A stretch of DNA of 64,000 nt, taken from positions 1,154,175 to 1,218,174 of the forward strand of contig NC_087078.1 of NCBI RefSeq assembly GCF_026151205.1, given 5' to 3'. This DNA is from Bolinopsis microptera. Taxonomy: Eukaryota; Ctenophora; Tentaculata; Lobata; Bolinopsidae. The position numbers were made by a program, and so were the translations under genes. The notes under the pieces were generated by a model. It made no database searches, was not told where the DNA came from, and was given only the letters and a program-made list of their open reading frames with translations. Below are positions 31,386 through 40,007 of the stretch, one piece after another (position 1 is the stretch's first letter; each line of letters begins with the position of its first letter).

Positions 31386-31540
31386 GACATGCAATAAAGA
31401 CACCTAGTAGCAACCTGAATTTGATAACACTAACCTTGAACGTTGAGTGGATTATTATAACACCTTCTGACGGGGCTGTGGTTACTTTCTCTACTTGGTC
31501 AGAGTACAAACCTTCCACTACCAACGTTGAGTTTGCAACT
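31386..31540 (+). CDS. Exon 17: Ig-like domain 12, part 1
   Basis: Acceptor CTCCAG; donor ACT|GTACGT; phase 1 in, 0 out. HAIKTPSSNLNLITLTLNVE is followed by VVTFSTWSEYK. The domain is diverged and lacks the usual Cys in this part. Confidence 0.55.
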
Positions 31541-31571
31541 GTACGTATCCCCTGTCATAGATTCATCTTTC

Positions 31572-31849
31572 CGGCAATTCGGTAATGTAGCTACGCACGG
31601 TTAAGGCACGGTTAAAGCACAGTTAAGGCACGGTTAAGGCACAGTTAAGACACGGTTAAGGCACAAGCGTTACATAATGCACGGTTGAGGCACGGTCACT
31701 TAAGGCACGGTGAACGCTTAACCGTGCCTTAACTGTGCTTTAACTGTGCTTTAACCGTGCATTAACTGTGCTTTAACCGTGCATTAACCGTGCATTAACC
31801 GTGCATTAACCGTGCCTTAACCGTGCGTAGCTACATTACCGAATTGCCG
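31572..31849. repeat. Foldback element built of 12-mer repeats
   Basis: Termini CGGCAATTCGGTAATGTAG and its reverse complement (CTACATTACCGAATTGCCG). Inside, CACGGTTAAGGC-type 12-mers run in one orientation to about 31,710 and then as the complement (GCCTTAACCGTG) to the right end. The whole can fold into one long hairpin. It lies in the intron after exon 17. Confidence 0.85.
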
Positions 31850-31864
31850 ACGGATAAGATCTTT

Positions 31865-31894
31865 CCTTATCTACAGATATCTCTGTAGATAAGG
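31865..31894. repeat. Perfect 13-bp-stem hairpin
   Basis: CCTTATCTACAGA, loop TATC, then TCTGTAGATAAGG. It adjoins the foldback element. Confidence 0.8.
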
Positions 31895-32069
31895 ATTGTC
31901 ATATTCGATAAAGTGACTGACTTAAATATTTTAGATAGATGATGATGAAAACTATGTTTGAAGATTCAAATTTTTGCTTACTAAGGTTCGTACTATTATG
32001 AATGTTGGTACATAGCATTGATTGATTGCTATATTATTAATATCATTATTAACCAGTGATTTTTTTCAG

Positions 32070-32155
32070 GGTATTAGCGAGATTCAGACAAAAGTGGAAA
32101 ATACGACTGTCAATAGTGATGGGATATTGTTCAAAGAAGTTGTTACATTTTTTAG
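32070..32155 (+). CDS. Exon 18: Ig-like domain 12, part 2
   Basis: Acceptor TTTTTTCAG; donor TTAG|GTAACT; phase 0 in, 2 out. GISEIQTKVENTTVNSDGIL then FKEVVTFF. Confidence 0.55.
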
Positions 32156-32658
32156 GTAACTTACGAATAGATTCTAATTTCCGTGCAACATAGATTGTAT
32201 AGAAAGATTAATTTTTAAAAAGATCTCCATTTCGCACATTTATCGACTTAATTGACCTAATCGCAGGATATCGTCTGTAAAATATTAAGTTCTAAATATT
32301 AAAAATAGCTACCTTATTGGACCTTATTTGAACGGACATTAATTGAACGCGGTTCTAGCCTTCATCTTAATATTGTCCGTTCAAATAAAGTCCGTCCGTT
32401 CAAGGTCCGTCCAAGTTAAAGTCCGTTGAGATTTTTCCAAAATTATTCCAATGCGAACTCATTTTAGGATATGACAACTTTTTAATTTCAGTCAATTGTA
32501 ATTTCTATCATCGGATTCGGACTAAACTATATCATTGGATCAATGAAAAACGAGTTATTATACAATTTAAATACTCTAAGCTGAAGACGATTTACACATG
32601 TATTTTGAAAGCTCCTGCTAAAACAAACTTTTCGTATCACTTATATGTTTTAAATGAT

Positions 32659-32677
32659 CCCCCCCCCCCCCCCCCCC
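32659..32677 (+). repeat. 19-C homopolymer serving as acceptor tract
   Basis: Nineteen consecutive C directly before the AG of the exon 19 acceptor, where a mixed pyrimidine tract is usual. Confidence 0.8.
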
Positions 32678-32679
32678 AG

Positions 32680-32870
32680 CATACGCTGGTCACTAATGAA
32701 CACCTGCTCTCAGATCAGGTTCTGCAACAGTAAACGGCAAGGAGGACCTCTCAAAAAAGGAGTATTTGTACAAATACACTATCAATTCGAGGTTGCCTTC
32801 AGAAATTTCGATTACCGGAAAAATCTTTCTAATAGGTACTCAGTTGATAACTTACTTTTCTGTATTATAC
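32680..32870 (+). CDS. Exon 19: Ig-like domain 12, part 3
   Basis: Acceptor poly(C)-AG; donor TATAC|GTGAGT; phase 2 in, 1 out, 191 nt. IRWSLMNTCSQIRFCNSKRQ, then a FVQIHYQFEVAFRNF strand pair and NLLFCII. Phase agreement with both neighbours is the main support. Confidence 0.5.
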
Positions 32871-33024
32871 GTGAGTTTTAATTGCAAATGGGAAATTAAT
32901 TATCAAACGGTTGTTGGGAGGGGGAGAATAGAACTTGCATGTTGATATTATGTTTTAACTTTGAGTTTAATAAATTAAAACGATTTATATCTTGGTATTA
33001 GCTTACTCGATCTTTTCTCAACAG

Positions 33025-33144
33025 GACAGACATTTGTTGACACCGCAACAAAGTGGGCAATCTCCGGGGCAAGGCTAAAGCTCACTGCTTATTTCACAGC
33101 CTCCAGCACATCAAGTGTAACCGTTACCTGGCTGCAGCTAAAGG
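33025..33144 (+). CDS. Exon 20: Ig-like domain 13, first half
   Basis: Acceptor TCAACAG; donor G|GTGAGA; phase 1-1. ARLKLTAYFTASSTSSVTVT, WLQLK: an Ig front half with the core Trp; the usual first Cys is replaced in LKLTAYF. Confidence 0.6.
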
Positions 33145-34332
33145 GTGAGATTATAATTAGAACCTTATTTCACGTTAAAGTTTTAGCTCTGTTAAATAGT
33201 ATGTACTTTGCTTTATCACATCAATAATATGAACCGATTTACCGCAAACCCCGTTTTACCGCGGTTGTTTCCTTCCCCCAAACTCTGCGTTAAGTCAGGG
33301 TTTTACTGCACTTTACTTTATCACATCGACTTCCCAAAAGTTATCTATCATCATAAACAAGAATTTCGCCGCGGTAACACCACGCACGATCAAATTTCCC
33401 TACTGCCTACAATGTAATTGTTCTACTTTATTGTTATCCCAGAGTTGTGTTTTGCGCACGTGATAATCGTGTATATTATATTAGGCGTGCAGAACTTGAA
33501 AAATTCTGCGCGCATCTGAGGTGTCGCCGTCGATCTGTATGTGGTTTGGTTGTAGATCATTTCATATTTTGCGCAATTTTGTTACGTGTTAACGATGCGT
33601 ACATCAATCATGTCACGTCATATTATTGCATCGTATGCCAACTTTAATGACTGTTATAAAATAGTCTGTATCATCTTAGTTATTATCTAACATAAACTAA
33701 TACATTTTGATGCTTACTCGAATACTCGACACATCTACAGCACCATCGATTATCGAGCCTTTGATTTGATATAGGATTCTTTAAAAGCATACCACAATCT
33801 TGATCTTAGTTGCTTCTTGAATGTAAATGTAAAGTAACATCTTTTCTCAACTATATGTTTTCGCTTTTTACCATTAAGTGTTAATCAACTGTTAAATAAT
33901 CAGCCACGAGTTTATCAGCTGATATCATAATTTAATTTGTTTTGACTTGCTGAATATTATCACTCGGTAATATATTAAGCTTGTTTCACCAAAATAACAC
34001 TTATGTTGATGATTGATCCGCTCAGATGACTAATATGCTATATTAATGAATTAGAGTGAATTGTAACCCGATGGAAACCTGTGTAACAGTCGTCAAGCAC
34101 CAAAATTTTGTTGCTATGGCTGTAATTAATTAACACATAACTGGCGTCGCGCGCGCAAAATAGACTCCTTTTATACACATAACTATAGGGGAGTGGTCTA
34201 TATTGCGAAGGAGCAGACTTTTGTCATCACCGTAGGACCGTCGGGCCACCTCATATATCCAAACCCGATTACTTATTCCCTACGATCTTTTTGCCTTCGG
34301 CAAGAGCAGGGAAAAAAATTCTACACTTGCAG

Positions 34333-34461
34333 GCGTGAACAGCAATTGGAAAGATCTCGGAACAGGTGCCGGCTACCATAACGTCCTCTCAAAGTTAGAC
34401 GATCGCAGTGTCATGTCTGCAACCCTGGTCATTGATAAGATAAAGAAATCCGATATCACAG
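34333..34461 (+). CDS. Exon 21: Ig-like domain 13, second half
   Basis: Acceptor CTTGCAG; donor ACAG|GTGAAT; phase 1-1. VNSNWKDLGTGAGYHNVLSK, SVMSATLVIDKIKKSDIT. The intron before it (33,145-34,332) shows no gene or clear repeat. Confidence 0.6.
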
Positions 34462-34614
34462 GTGAATGATTAAGGACTCAGTCAAGCAACTAAACCTGTT
34501 ATTTTTATTTATTTTTTACTTTTCTAAGAATGTTTTGGATCGTTAAAAATATTCAACACGTCCTTCTCAATAATTTAATATTACAATTCACATTGTGAAA
34601 CACTTGTATTTCAG

Positions 34615-34791
34615 CATACAAGGCTCGGATTGAAATGCTTGGTTTCGAAGTGACGACGGGTTTGATCACTTTGAAAGCTGTCTCAGCCAATGTGCCAGCG
34701 GTCGATTCTGACTTTGAGGGCAAATCTGCATTCTTTCATGTAGCGTTGATATTTGGACCCGAACCATTAAGTGTAATGTTAGTTCATGAAC
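34615..34791 (+). CDS. Exon 22: extracellular beta-rich segment
   Basis: Acceptor ATTTCAG; donor C|GTAAGT; phase 1-1, 177 nt. YKARIEMLGFEVTTGLITLK, SANVPAVDSDFEGKSAFFHV, ALIFGPEPLSVML. Beta-strand-like, without cysteine; family not recognised. Confidence 0.65.
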
Positions 34792-35064
34792 GTAAGTTAA
34801 GATGATTTCAGTATCTAGAAAAAAGAGAAAATAGTTTCAATTCAACTACTTGTGAGAAAGTTTTATCAAAGAAATGGTCTCACTCGAGTGCATCTCTACA
34901 TGTACAACTTCAATGTAATCAACACATTTTTTTAATTCAATATTTTAGTTTTGGTAGTGGTAATATTTGATGCCAAGATTCGGTGGTTCAGGTCGAAGGA
35001 GCAATCCCTTAGCATTTCAAAGAATGAAATGTCCACATTTTATTCTAATAGTTTCACTCTTCAG

Positions 35065-35176
35065 AGAGTGGTAAAGAAGTGTCGGTGAATTTACCAATTA
35101 TGTCCTCAAGTCCTCTTGAAGTGAACCATGAGATGAAGAAAGCATTTTCCTGTGATGATGGGTCTTACTACTTCAA
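35065..35176 (+). CDS. Exon 23: segment before the sushi domain
   Basis: Acceptor TCTTCAG; donor AA|GTAATA; phase 1 in, 2 out. SGKEVSVNLPIMSSSPLEVN, AFSCDDGSYYF. Continues the domain begun in exon 22. Confidence 0.6.
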
Positions 35177-35341
35177 GTAATATCAAAACTAAAGTTTCAT
35201 AAAATGTGTCACGCAAACTTAAAGCTACTAATGTTCCAATGGAAGGATGTAATTAATTTGTTAGAAATTAGTTTTTATGTTTGATTGATCAACTATATAA
35301 TGAGCACGATTCTTCATGAAATTGAATAACTTTTCTTTCAG

Positions 35342-35447
35342 ATTTACGTTCGAGAATGGCCAACAATACACAACAAGCAAAGTGAAACTTGCGATGAAGA
35401 GGAGGTGTAGACCCCTCACTAAACCACCAAACACAGTACTTACAAAG
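35342..35447 (+). CDS. Exon 24: linker and start of sushi domain
   Basis: Acceptor TTTCTTTCAG; donor AAG|GTGAAT; phase 2 in, 0 out. FTFENGQQYTTSKVKLAMKR, then RCRPLTKPPN, the first Cys of the sushi domain. Confidence 0.65.
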
Positions 35448-35827
35448 GTGAATAATTCTAGAGAGGAAATAACTTTTTTTTTCAAATCTGTCAATCCAGT
35501 GCAGCATGAGTTTGTTAATCTCCTTGCTGTTGTCAAGCCCCGTGTCCTTCCGAAGGATGTCAATGTATGTGAGGTGTGGTCTTCCCCTTCGACGATGTCC
35601 TTGAAGGGGTTCCCAGAAGAGAAGTTTATGACTCAGAAGTTCTTCATGTCTGGCTAGATGACCTGATTATTCTATATAATGCAAAAATGTCTTATCTTTA
35701 TGTTTTTCCAGGTTTATTTGTATGTACCGATGTAATAATCTGGTAGCGGAATACAAGAGAAATTAAGATCATGGAAATTCAATTAATTCCTTTCTGTCTT
35801 CTGTTTGAAATATTTGTTCAATTCTAG

Positions 35828-36004
35828 GAGAAAGTGGCTGGCTCAAGCGACTACACGTTCAAAGTTACCTGTGCTGATGATGATCCGACCTATGTGATAA
35901 TGAACGAGGATAGAACTGAGGCCAGGTGCGATACCACAACGGGAAGATGGGATCACACTGCTCTTACTCCCTGTTGCAGAACCATCAGCCCAACGGATGA
36001 CTAA
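35828..36004 (+). CDS. Exon 25: sushi (CCP) domain and stop
   Basis: Acceptor ATTCTAG; phase 0; ends TAA at 36,002-36,004. SSDYTFKVTCADDDPTYVIM, NEDRTEARC, GRWDH and TPCC give the remaining three sushi cysteines and the conserved Trp. The protein ends 10 residues later with no hydrophobic tail, so it should be secreted. Sushi domains mediate protein or glycan contacts, classically in complement regulators. Confidence 0.75.
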   Translation, partial: EKVAGSSDYTFKVTCADDDPTYVIMNEDRTEARCDTTTGRWDHTALTPCCRTISPTDD

Positions 36005-36208
36005 ATCGACACAGATTGGAAAAATATTATTCATTTATATTTTAATAATGAGCGATTGTTAAGAATAAGACTAAAATATGAATAATTTATCAATGTTCCT
36101 AAATCATGACTGTTGCTATGACAATGTTGAATGTTTTGATTTCATTTGATGATAGCTGCCTTTCACAGTGCTGGCAAGCACGAGCGGTGTCTTTATTGGG
36201 GGTATACT

Positions 36209-36275
36209 ATGTACCCCCTATACTATTGTACCCCCTTTACTATTATACCCCCTTTACTATTATAACCCCTTTGGT
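36209..36275. repeat. Short tandem repeat CCCCTTTACTATTATA-type
   Basis: About four units of roughly 17-18 bp built around ACCCCCTTTACTATTAT, just downstream of the lectin-Ig gene. Confidence 0.8.
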
Positions 36276-36295
36276 ACTCGTCGGAAGCCTCTTTC

Positions 36296-36349
36296 GTGCA
36301 CGCGAAGCGTGCACTCCGGCCAGAGGCGGCGGCCGAAGGCCGCCGCCTC
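36296..36349. repeat. Two adjacent GC-rich hairpins with GAA loops
   Basis: GTGCACGC-GAA-GCGTGCAC (36,296-36,314) and GAGGCGGCGGCC-GAA-GGCCGCCGCCTC (36,323-36,349), both perfect. The GC content contrasts strongly with the surroundings. Confidence 0.9.
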
Positions 36350-36429
36350 CGGCAGGAGTTTTTCAGGCATTAAGACTCATCGGAAGTCGTTCAGCAGATT
36401 TATTTTTAGTTCAAAACATTCTAATTTGA

Positions 36430-38046
36430 TGTCAAAGATGACAGGAATAAAAAATAGTTATGTTGAGATTTTTAAGAAATTTGCATAAAATACTCGCCAG
36501 CACTGTTATACGAAATTCGGTAAAAAACCCAAAATCGCCATATTCAGGTGCCTTAAAAACCATGTTAAAATTGAGTTAGAGATCTGAAATTTTTCAGGGC
36601 GTCTAGACGTTGACCAAATCGACTGCAAAAAAAGTTTCAGGTTTCAGGAGCATCGGGAAATGGGTTTTCTAGAACCCCTGTTTTACGATAGATTGTCGTG
36701 ATATATACTGATACATACATATATATATATATTATGATTGGCTACTGGGACACGTCATACACACGGTTGGATTGTTAATTCGGTTGAAGTACCTTTACAT
36801 CCATTATCACCATAATCTGAACATGATTTATTAAAAATTTGCAATATCGAAAACGAAAAATCTGAATAAACTGAAAATTTTAAAACTGAAAGCTGCACTC
36901 AATTGATGGAAGGCAAAAATTTACTCATAACTAGCAAGGTAATAACTACAAATGAACAGCAGATTTATAAATCTGCTGATAAAAATTAGATAAAAGACAA
37001 GGTAACTGATATATATATATATATATTCAGGGATAGACGCTTTGCCAGTCAATTGTAGCCTGTATTTAAGTGTCCATAGATTCAAAAGTATAAAAGATAC
37101 AGCCATTTCCGACCACAGGTCTTGCAAATAATTGTTTATACTTTAGTTTACATTGTGTAAAAAAATTATTTGACGTCATAAACACCCCTTGATGACGTCA
37201 TCAAGTTAACCGTTTTTAAAACTTGATTTTTGACAAAGTATTAACTTTTAAAATTAATTTTAAACCATTAAGGAGTAATTTTATTCAAAATCTGAGGAAA
37301 TTTTCATCTTAGATAATTGTTCAAGCATTCTAAAAATCTACCGGAAAGTTTTTCTAGCTTGCTCCTTCATAAAGATATTCGTCATTGAAGTTTGTGCTTT
37401 TTTGAAAAATTATTTTATAAAAACGTCAATTTTGCGATTTAGTATTCTCTGGTGTTGGGCCATGCTTTGGGTTGTGGAGCTCAGTTCTGCTTCCTATAGG
37501 TATAAATTGTGCATTAGGCTAGTTTTAAAGTTGAAAATCTAAAAGTTGCACACGTGGGGACACGCCCAAATTGATAGAAAATCGCTAAAATCACTGAAAA
37601 TTGCTGTTTTCGTCATTTTCTGTCAACTTTAGAGTGCCGTTGTGATTACAGTTCTTCTTGAAATACTTTGAAACTTTGCATGCTTATCAAGCTATATATA
37701 AAACAATTACATGCAAAAATTTACGGCGATTCAATATTGGATGCGCACGCAACGTCCGCTCAAAGTTTGCACGTGCGAAAGGTGAGAATTTTGCTCATTC
37801 GTGATTTCCAACAAATTCTGCTTTGCCTCGACAGTTTAATGTCATTATATATGAATTTAATGCCAACTTGAACGAGTATTAAGTGGCATATTCAGTCAGT
37901 GATCGACCGATATGCTTCCCTAAACACAAGGAAATGTTTTTAAAGGAAAAATTTCGAAATCGTTGAAACTTCCTCCTTATTAATGAAGATATCAGTTTAT
38001 ATTTCGACTTTATAAAGTACCCTGACATTATAACCAAAAAGAGATG
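36430..38046. other. No gene seen
   Basis: AT-rich, with TA microsatellites near 36,716-36,732 and 37,010-37,026 and two TGACGTCA palindromes at 37,171 and 37,193. No supported coding region. Confidence 0.4.
37171..37200. promoter_or_regulatory. Paired CRE-like palindromes
   Basis: TGACGTCA at 37,171-37,178 and again at 37,193-37,200. This is the consensus for CREB/ATF-type bZIP factors. No adjacent gene start is evident, so the role is unproven. Confidence 0.3.
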
Positions 38047-38566
38047 ATATTTTACCAAAACCCATAATCATGGGTAGAGTGGACCGCTGTCAGTGTCTCT
38101 CTTTCCGAAACAAAAGGAAATGATATTAATTTGATTGACCGTTCTCAAATGCAAAATGATACCGAGAATGAAATCGGTCGCTCGCTTTTCCCATTCATTT
38201 ACAATTGTAATAGATTAAGAAGAACTATCCAAAGGCAGCTGTACTCGGCAATGAAGATTCAATAAACTTCAGCTTGTTCAATAGGTGATAACTACCACCC
38301 TTGTCCCTTACCCCGAAATACTAGGTATCGACCCGAACGCAACCCAAAGAGATTTTTACAGCATCTGATTGATGTAATCAATCGAAACTTATTTATACAA
38401 TTCGTAAGCCGTGAATGAATGGGAAAAGCGAGCGACCGATTTCATTCTCGGTATCATTTTGCATTTGAGAACGGTCAATCAAATTAATATCATTTCCTTT
38501 TGTTTCGGAAAGAGAGACACTGACAGCGGTCCACTCTACCCATGATTATGGGTTTTGGTAAAATAT
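38047..38566. mobile_element. Foldback MITE-like element, 520 bp
   Basis: Inverted arms of about 150-165 bp beginning ATATTTTACCAAAACCCATA and containing GGACCGCTGTCAGTGTCTCT, with a unique centre. TA occurs at both edges, which would fit a TA target. There is no ORF. Partial copies occur at 2,137 and 6,205, so the family is dispersed. Confidence 0.85.
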
Positions 38567-38987
38567 TTACTATTATTTCATTTTTTTGTTTTGTGTTAAC
38601 TTTATTCTGACCACAGTTTTTTTTCCCGTTTTTTTTCTGTTACCTGAACAGTCTGAAGTTTTGTTTTTTGTAGTTTTCCCTGTGAAGATTTGACATTTAT
38701 AGATGTAAAAGTATTATAATTTGCGAATAAATTCTTGAATAAACAATATATTGTTTAAATTTTCGTTTCCTATAGACTGTAAGGCAAAATTCAAATTGGT
38801 ATGTTGGTTGAAGCAAAACTAAAATACAATATGATTTGATTTTTACGTTCAATCAATGTAAAGAAAAAAGCATTCTTATAAAAAAGATGATAATAAATGA
38901 CAATAATCTAAAATTGCACGTTTATCATTCATTCTACGTTCTCAGTTTCAATGTTCATAAGTTATTCTAACTAAATATTAATTTCAG

Positions 38988-39075
38988 AGGTAAATGCTGT
39001 GAACAAAGAGCAGCTAACAGGCACGATTGCAAGGATATCGTGTACTGTTACGGGTTTGACAGAGGCGCTAGATAA
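38988..39075 (+). pseudogene. Orphan truncated type-A Ig exon
   Basis: An intron end (TAACTAAATATTAATTTCAG) and the first about 88 bases of a type A cassette (GTAAATGCTGTGAACAAAG... to GGTTTGACAGAGG), nearly identical to exons 6, 8 and 10. It then diverges into unrelated sequence with TGGGTCG/CGACCC repeats and a stop. It lies about 3 kb past the gene end. Confidence 0.85.
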
Positions 39076-39257
39076 TAGCCGAAAAAACGTGATGGGTCGT
39101 TTGCGACCCGGACGAGTGGGTCGTATGCGACCATAGCTGCATCTTTTAAAGTAAACGAGATACAGATTAGCTTTTTTTTGGATATATCATTTTTGCTGTG
39201 AAGTGACCTAATGTGTGATTCGTCGTAGAAGATTATTTAAAAAGATTTTCTAGAATT

Positions 39258-39490
39258 CAATCTTCCAATTCAATTGCAGAGCCGTTTGGGCTGGGGTGTT
39301 CTCCATACTCCTGAGAATGTGTCCAACCGATGATAACAGCACCGTAATAAGTACTTCCATCTATAAAAACTGTGTCACCAATTTTGCAATCGGAAGGGGT
39401 GTTGCCAGGGACTATGCCATCCTCAGGGTACACTGTAACGGGCCAGTAAGCACAGTGAGAACCACTTACACAGCTTCCTCCCTGGATCGG
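39258..39490 (-). pseudogene. Inverted fragment of the lectin domain
   Basis: On the minus strand this reads CVSGSHCAYWPVTVYPEDGI, then TPSDCKIGDTVFIDGS and GAVIIGW, matching the second half of exon 2 (13,770-13,950). The first half of the domain is missing and the frame ends at TGA near 39,258. It is the remnant of a second family member in opposite orientation. Confidence 0.8.
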
Positions 39491-39531
39491 TATGTTCTTT
39501 TGTTCAAGAAATTAATTAATTAATTTTCCAG

Positions 39532-39759
39532 AAAATTCCGATAATAGAGCCCAGCAGACATGGCAGTACGGTGGTATACTTTGGCAAGCGGGGGTATAGC
39601 TACGGAAATACTCACCACGAGCCGGCGGACTACCCCGACTGCACCATCATGATTCATACGTCCGTTATGGACAGATTGAAATCCAAAGTACCACATTTCA
39701 ACACTGATGCCTGCTCCTGCCTCCTAACATACTACCCTGACGGTCCCTACTCACTCTGA
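39532..39759 (+). CDS. Possible terminal exon, unknown protein
   Basis: Preceded by an acceptor-like TTAATTTTCCAG and ending in TGA. The frame from 39,532 encodes about 75 residues with three Cys, including DYPDCTIMIHTSVMDRLK and DACSCLLTYYPDGPY. No family is recognised and no upstream exon is assigned. Base composition is less AT-rich than its surroundings. Confidence 0.3.
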   Translation, partial: KIPIIEPSRHGSTVVYFGKRGYSYGNTHHEPADYPDCTIMIHTSVMDRLKSKVPHFNTDACSCLLTYYPDGPYSL

Positions 39760-40007
39760 TAATGAGACCCACTTCAAGAGTGACAGCCAGATATACACTA
39801 TATCATCATAAAAAATGCTCTGACTCTGATGCACAAGATAACTTACATGCCTGGCCTTCTGCCGTCGTCGATAAAAGTATTATTCCCTTCCGCGATATAC
39901 CAAAATATGGCACGTCTTATGACGATAATATCAACTGGCTAACAACGTACTCTCAACCGGATCTACGCGCTAATATTTTCTATAAAGGTCCTATATTACT
40001 ATATTAG

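Larger units (their letters stand above)
13337..36004 (+). other. Gene span: secreted lectin-TSP1-polyIg-sushi protein
   Basis: A model of about 25 exons built from splice signals, reading frame and domain logic. Order: signal peptide, fucolectin/F5-8-type domain, TSP1, nine single-exon Ig domains alternating types A and B, several Ig domains each split over two or more exons, and a sushi domain with stop. Phases agree at every junction (1-1 up to the ninth Ig, then matched mixed phases) except inside Ig11. That agreement is strong evidence for one gene. Estimated length is near 1,800 residues. No transmembrane or GPI segment is visible, so the product should be secreted. Similar domain mixes occur in invertebrate recognition and extracellular-matrix proteins. 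One intron of about 10 kb holds a Gypsy element. Whether all Ig cassettes are used together or alternatively cannot be seen here. Confidence 0.7.

Noticed and set aside
34949-35064. Extra Ig-like exon (IRWFRSKEQSLSIS)
   Set aside because: Frame runs into a stop, and exon 23 joined directly to exon 22 keeps phase; no donor gives a consistent exit.
35448-35657. Read-through coding region after exon 24
   Set aside because: A good donor at 35,447 and phase match with the sushi exon at 35,828 make the continuation intronic; it resembles a dispersed repeat.
36106-36488. ORFs over the tandem repeat and GC hairpins
   Set aside because: They arise from translated repeats (LYPLYYYTP) and cross the hairpins; no coding signature.
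39084-39130. TGGGTCG/CGACCC repeats as a piggyBac-type terminus
   Set aside because: Short hairpins only; no partner end or target duplication found.
39762-40007. 81-codon ORF after the possible exon
   Set aside because: No family, no splice or start context, separated by a stop from the preceding frame.
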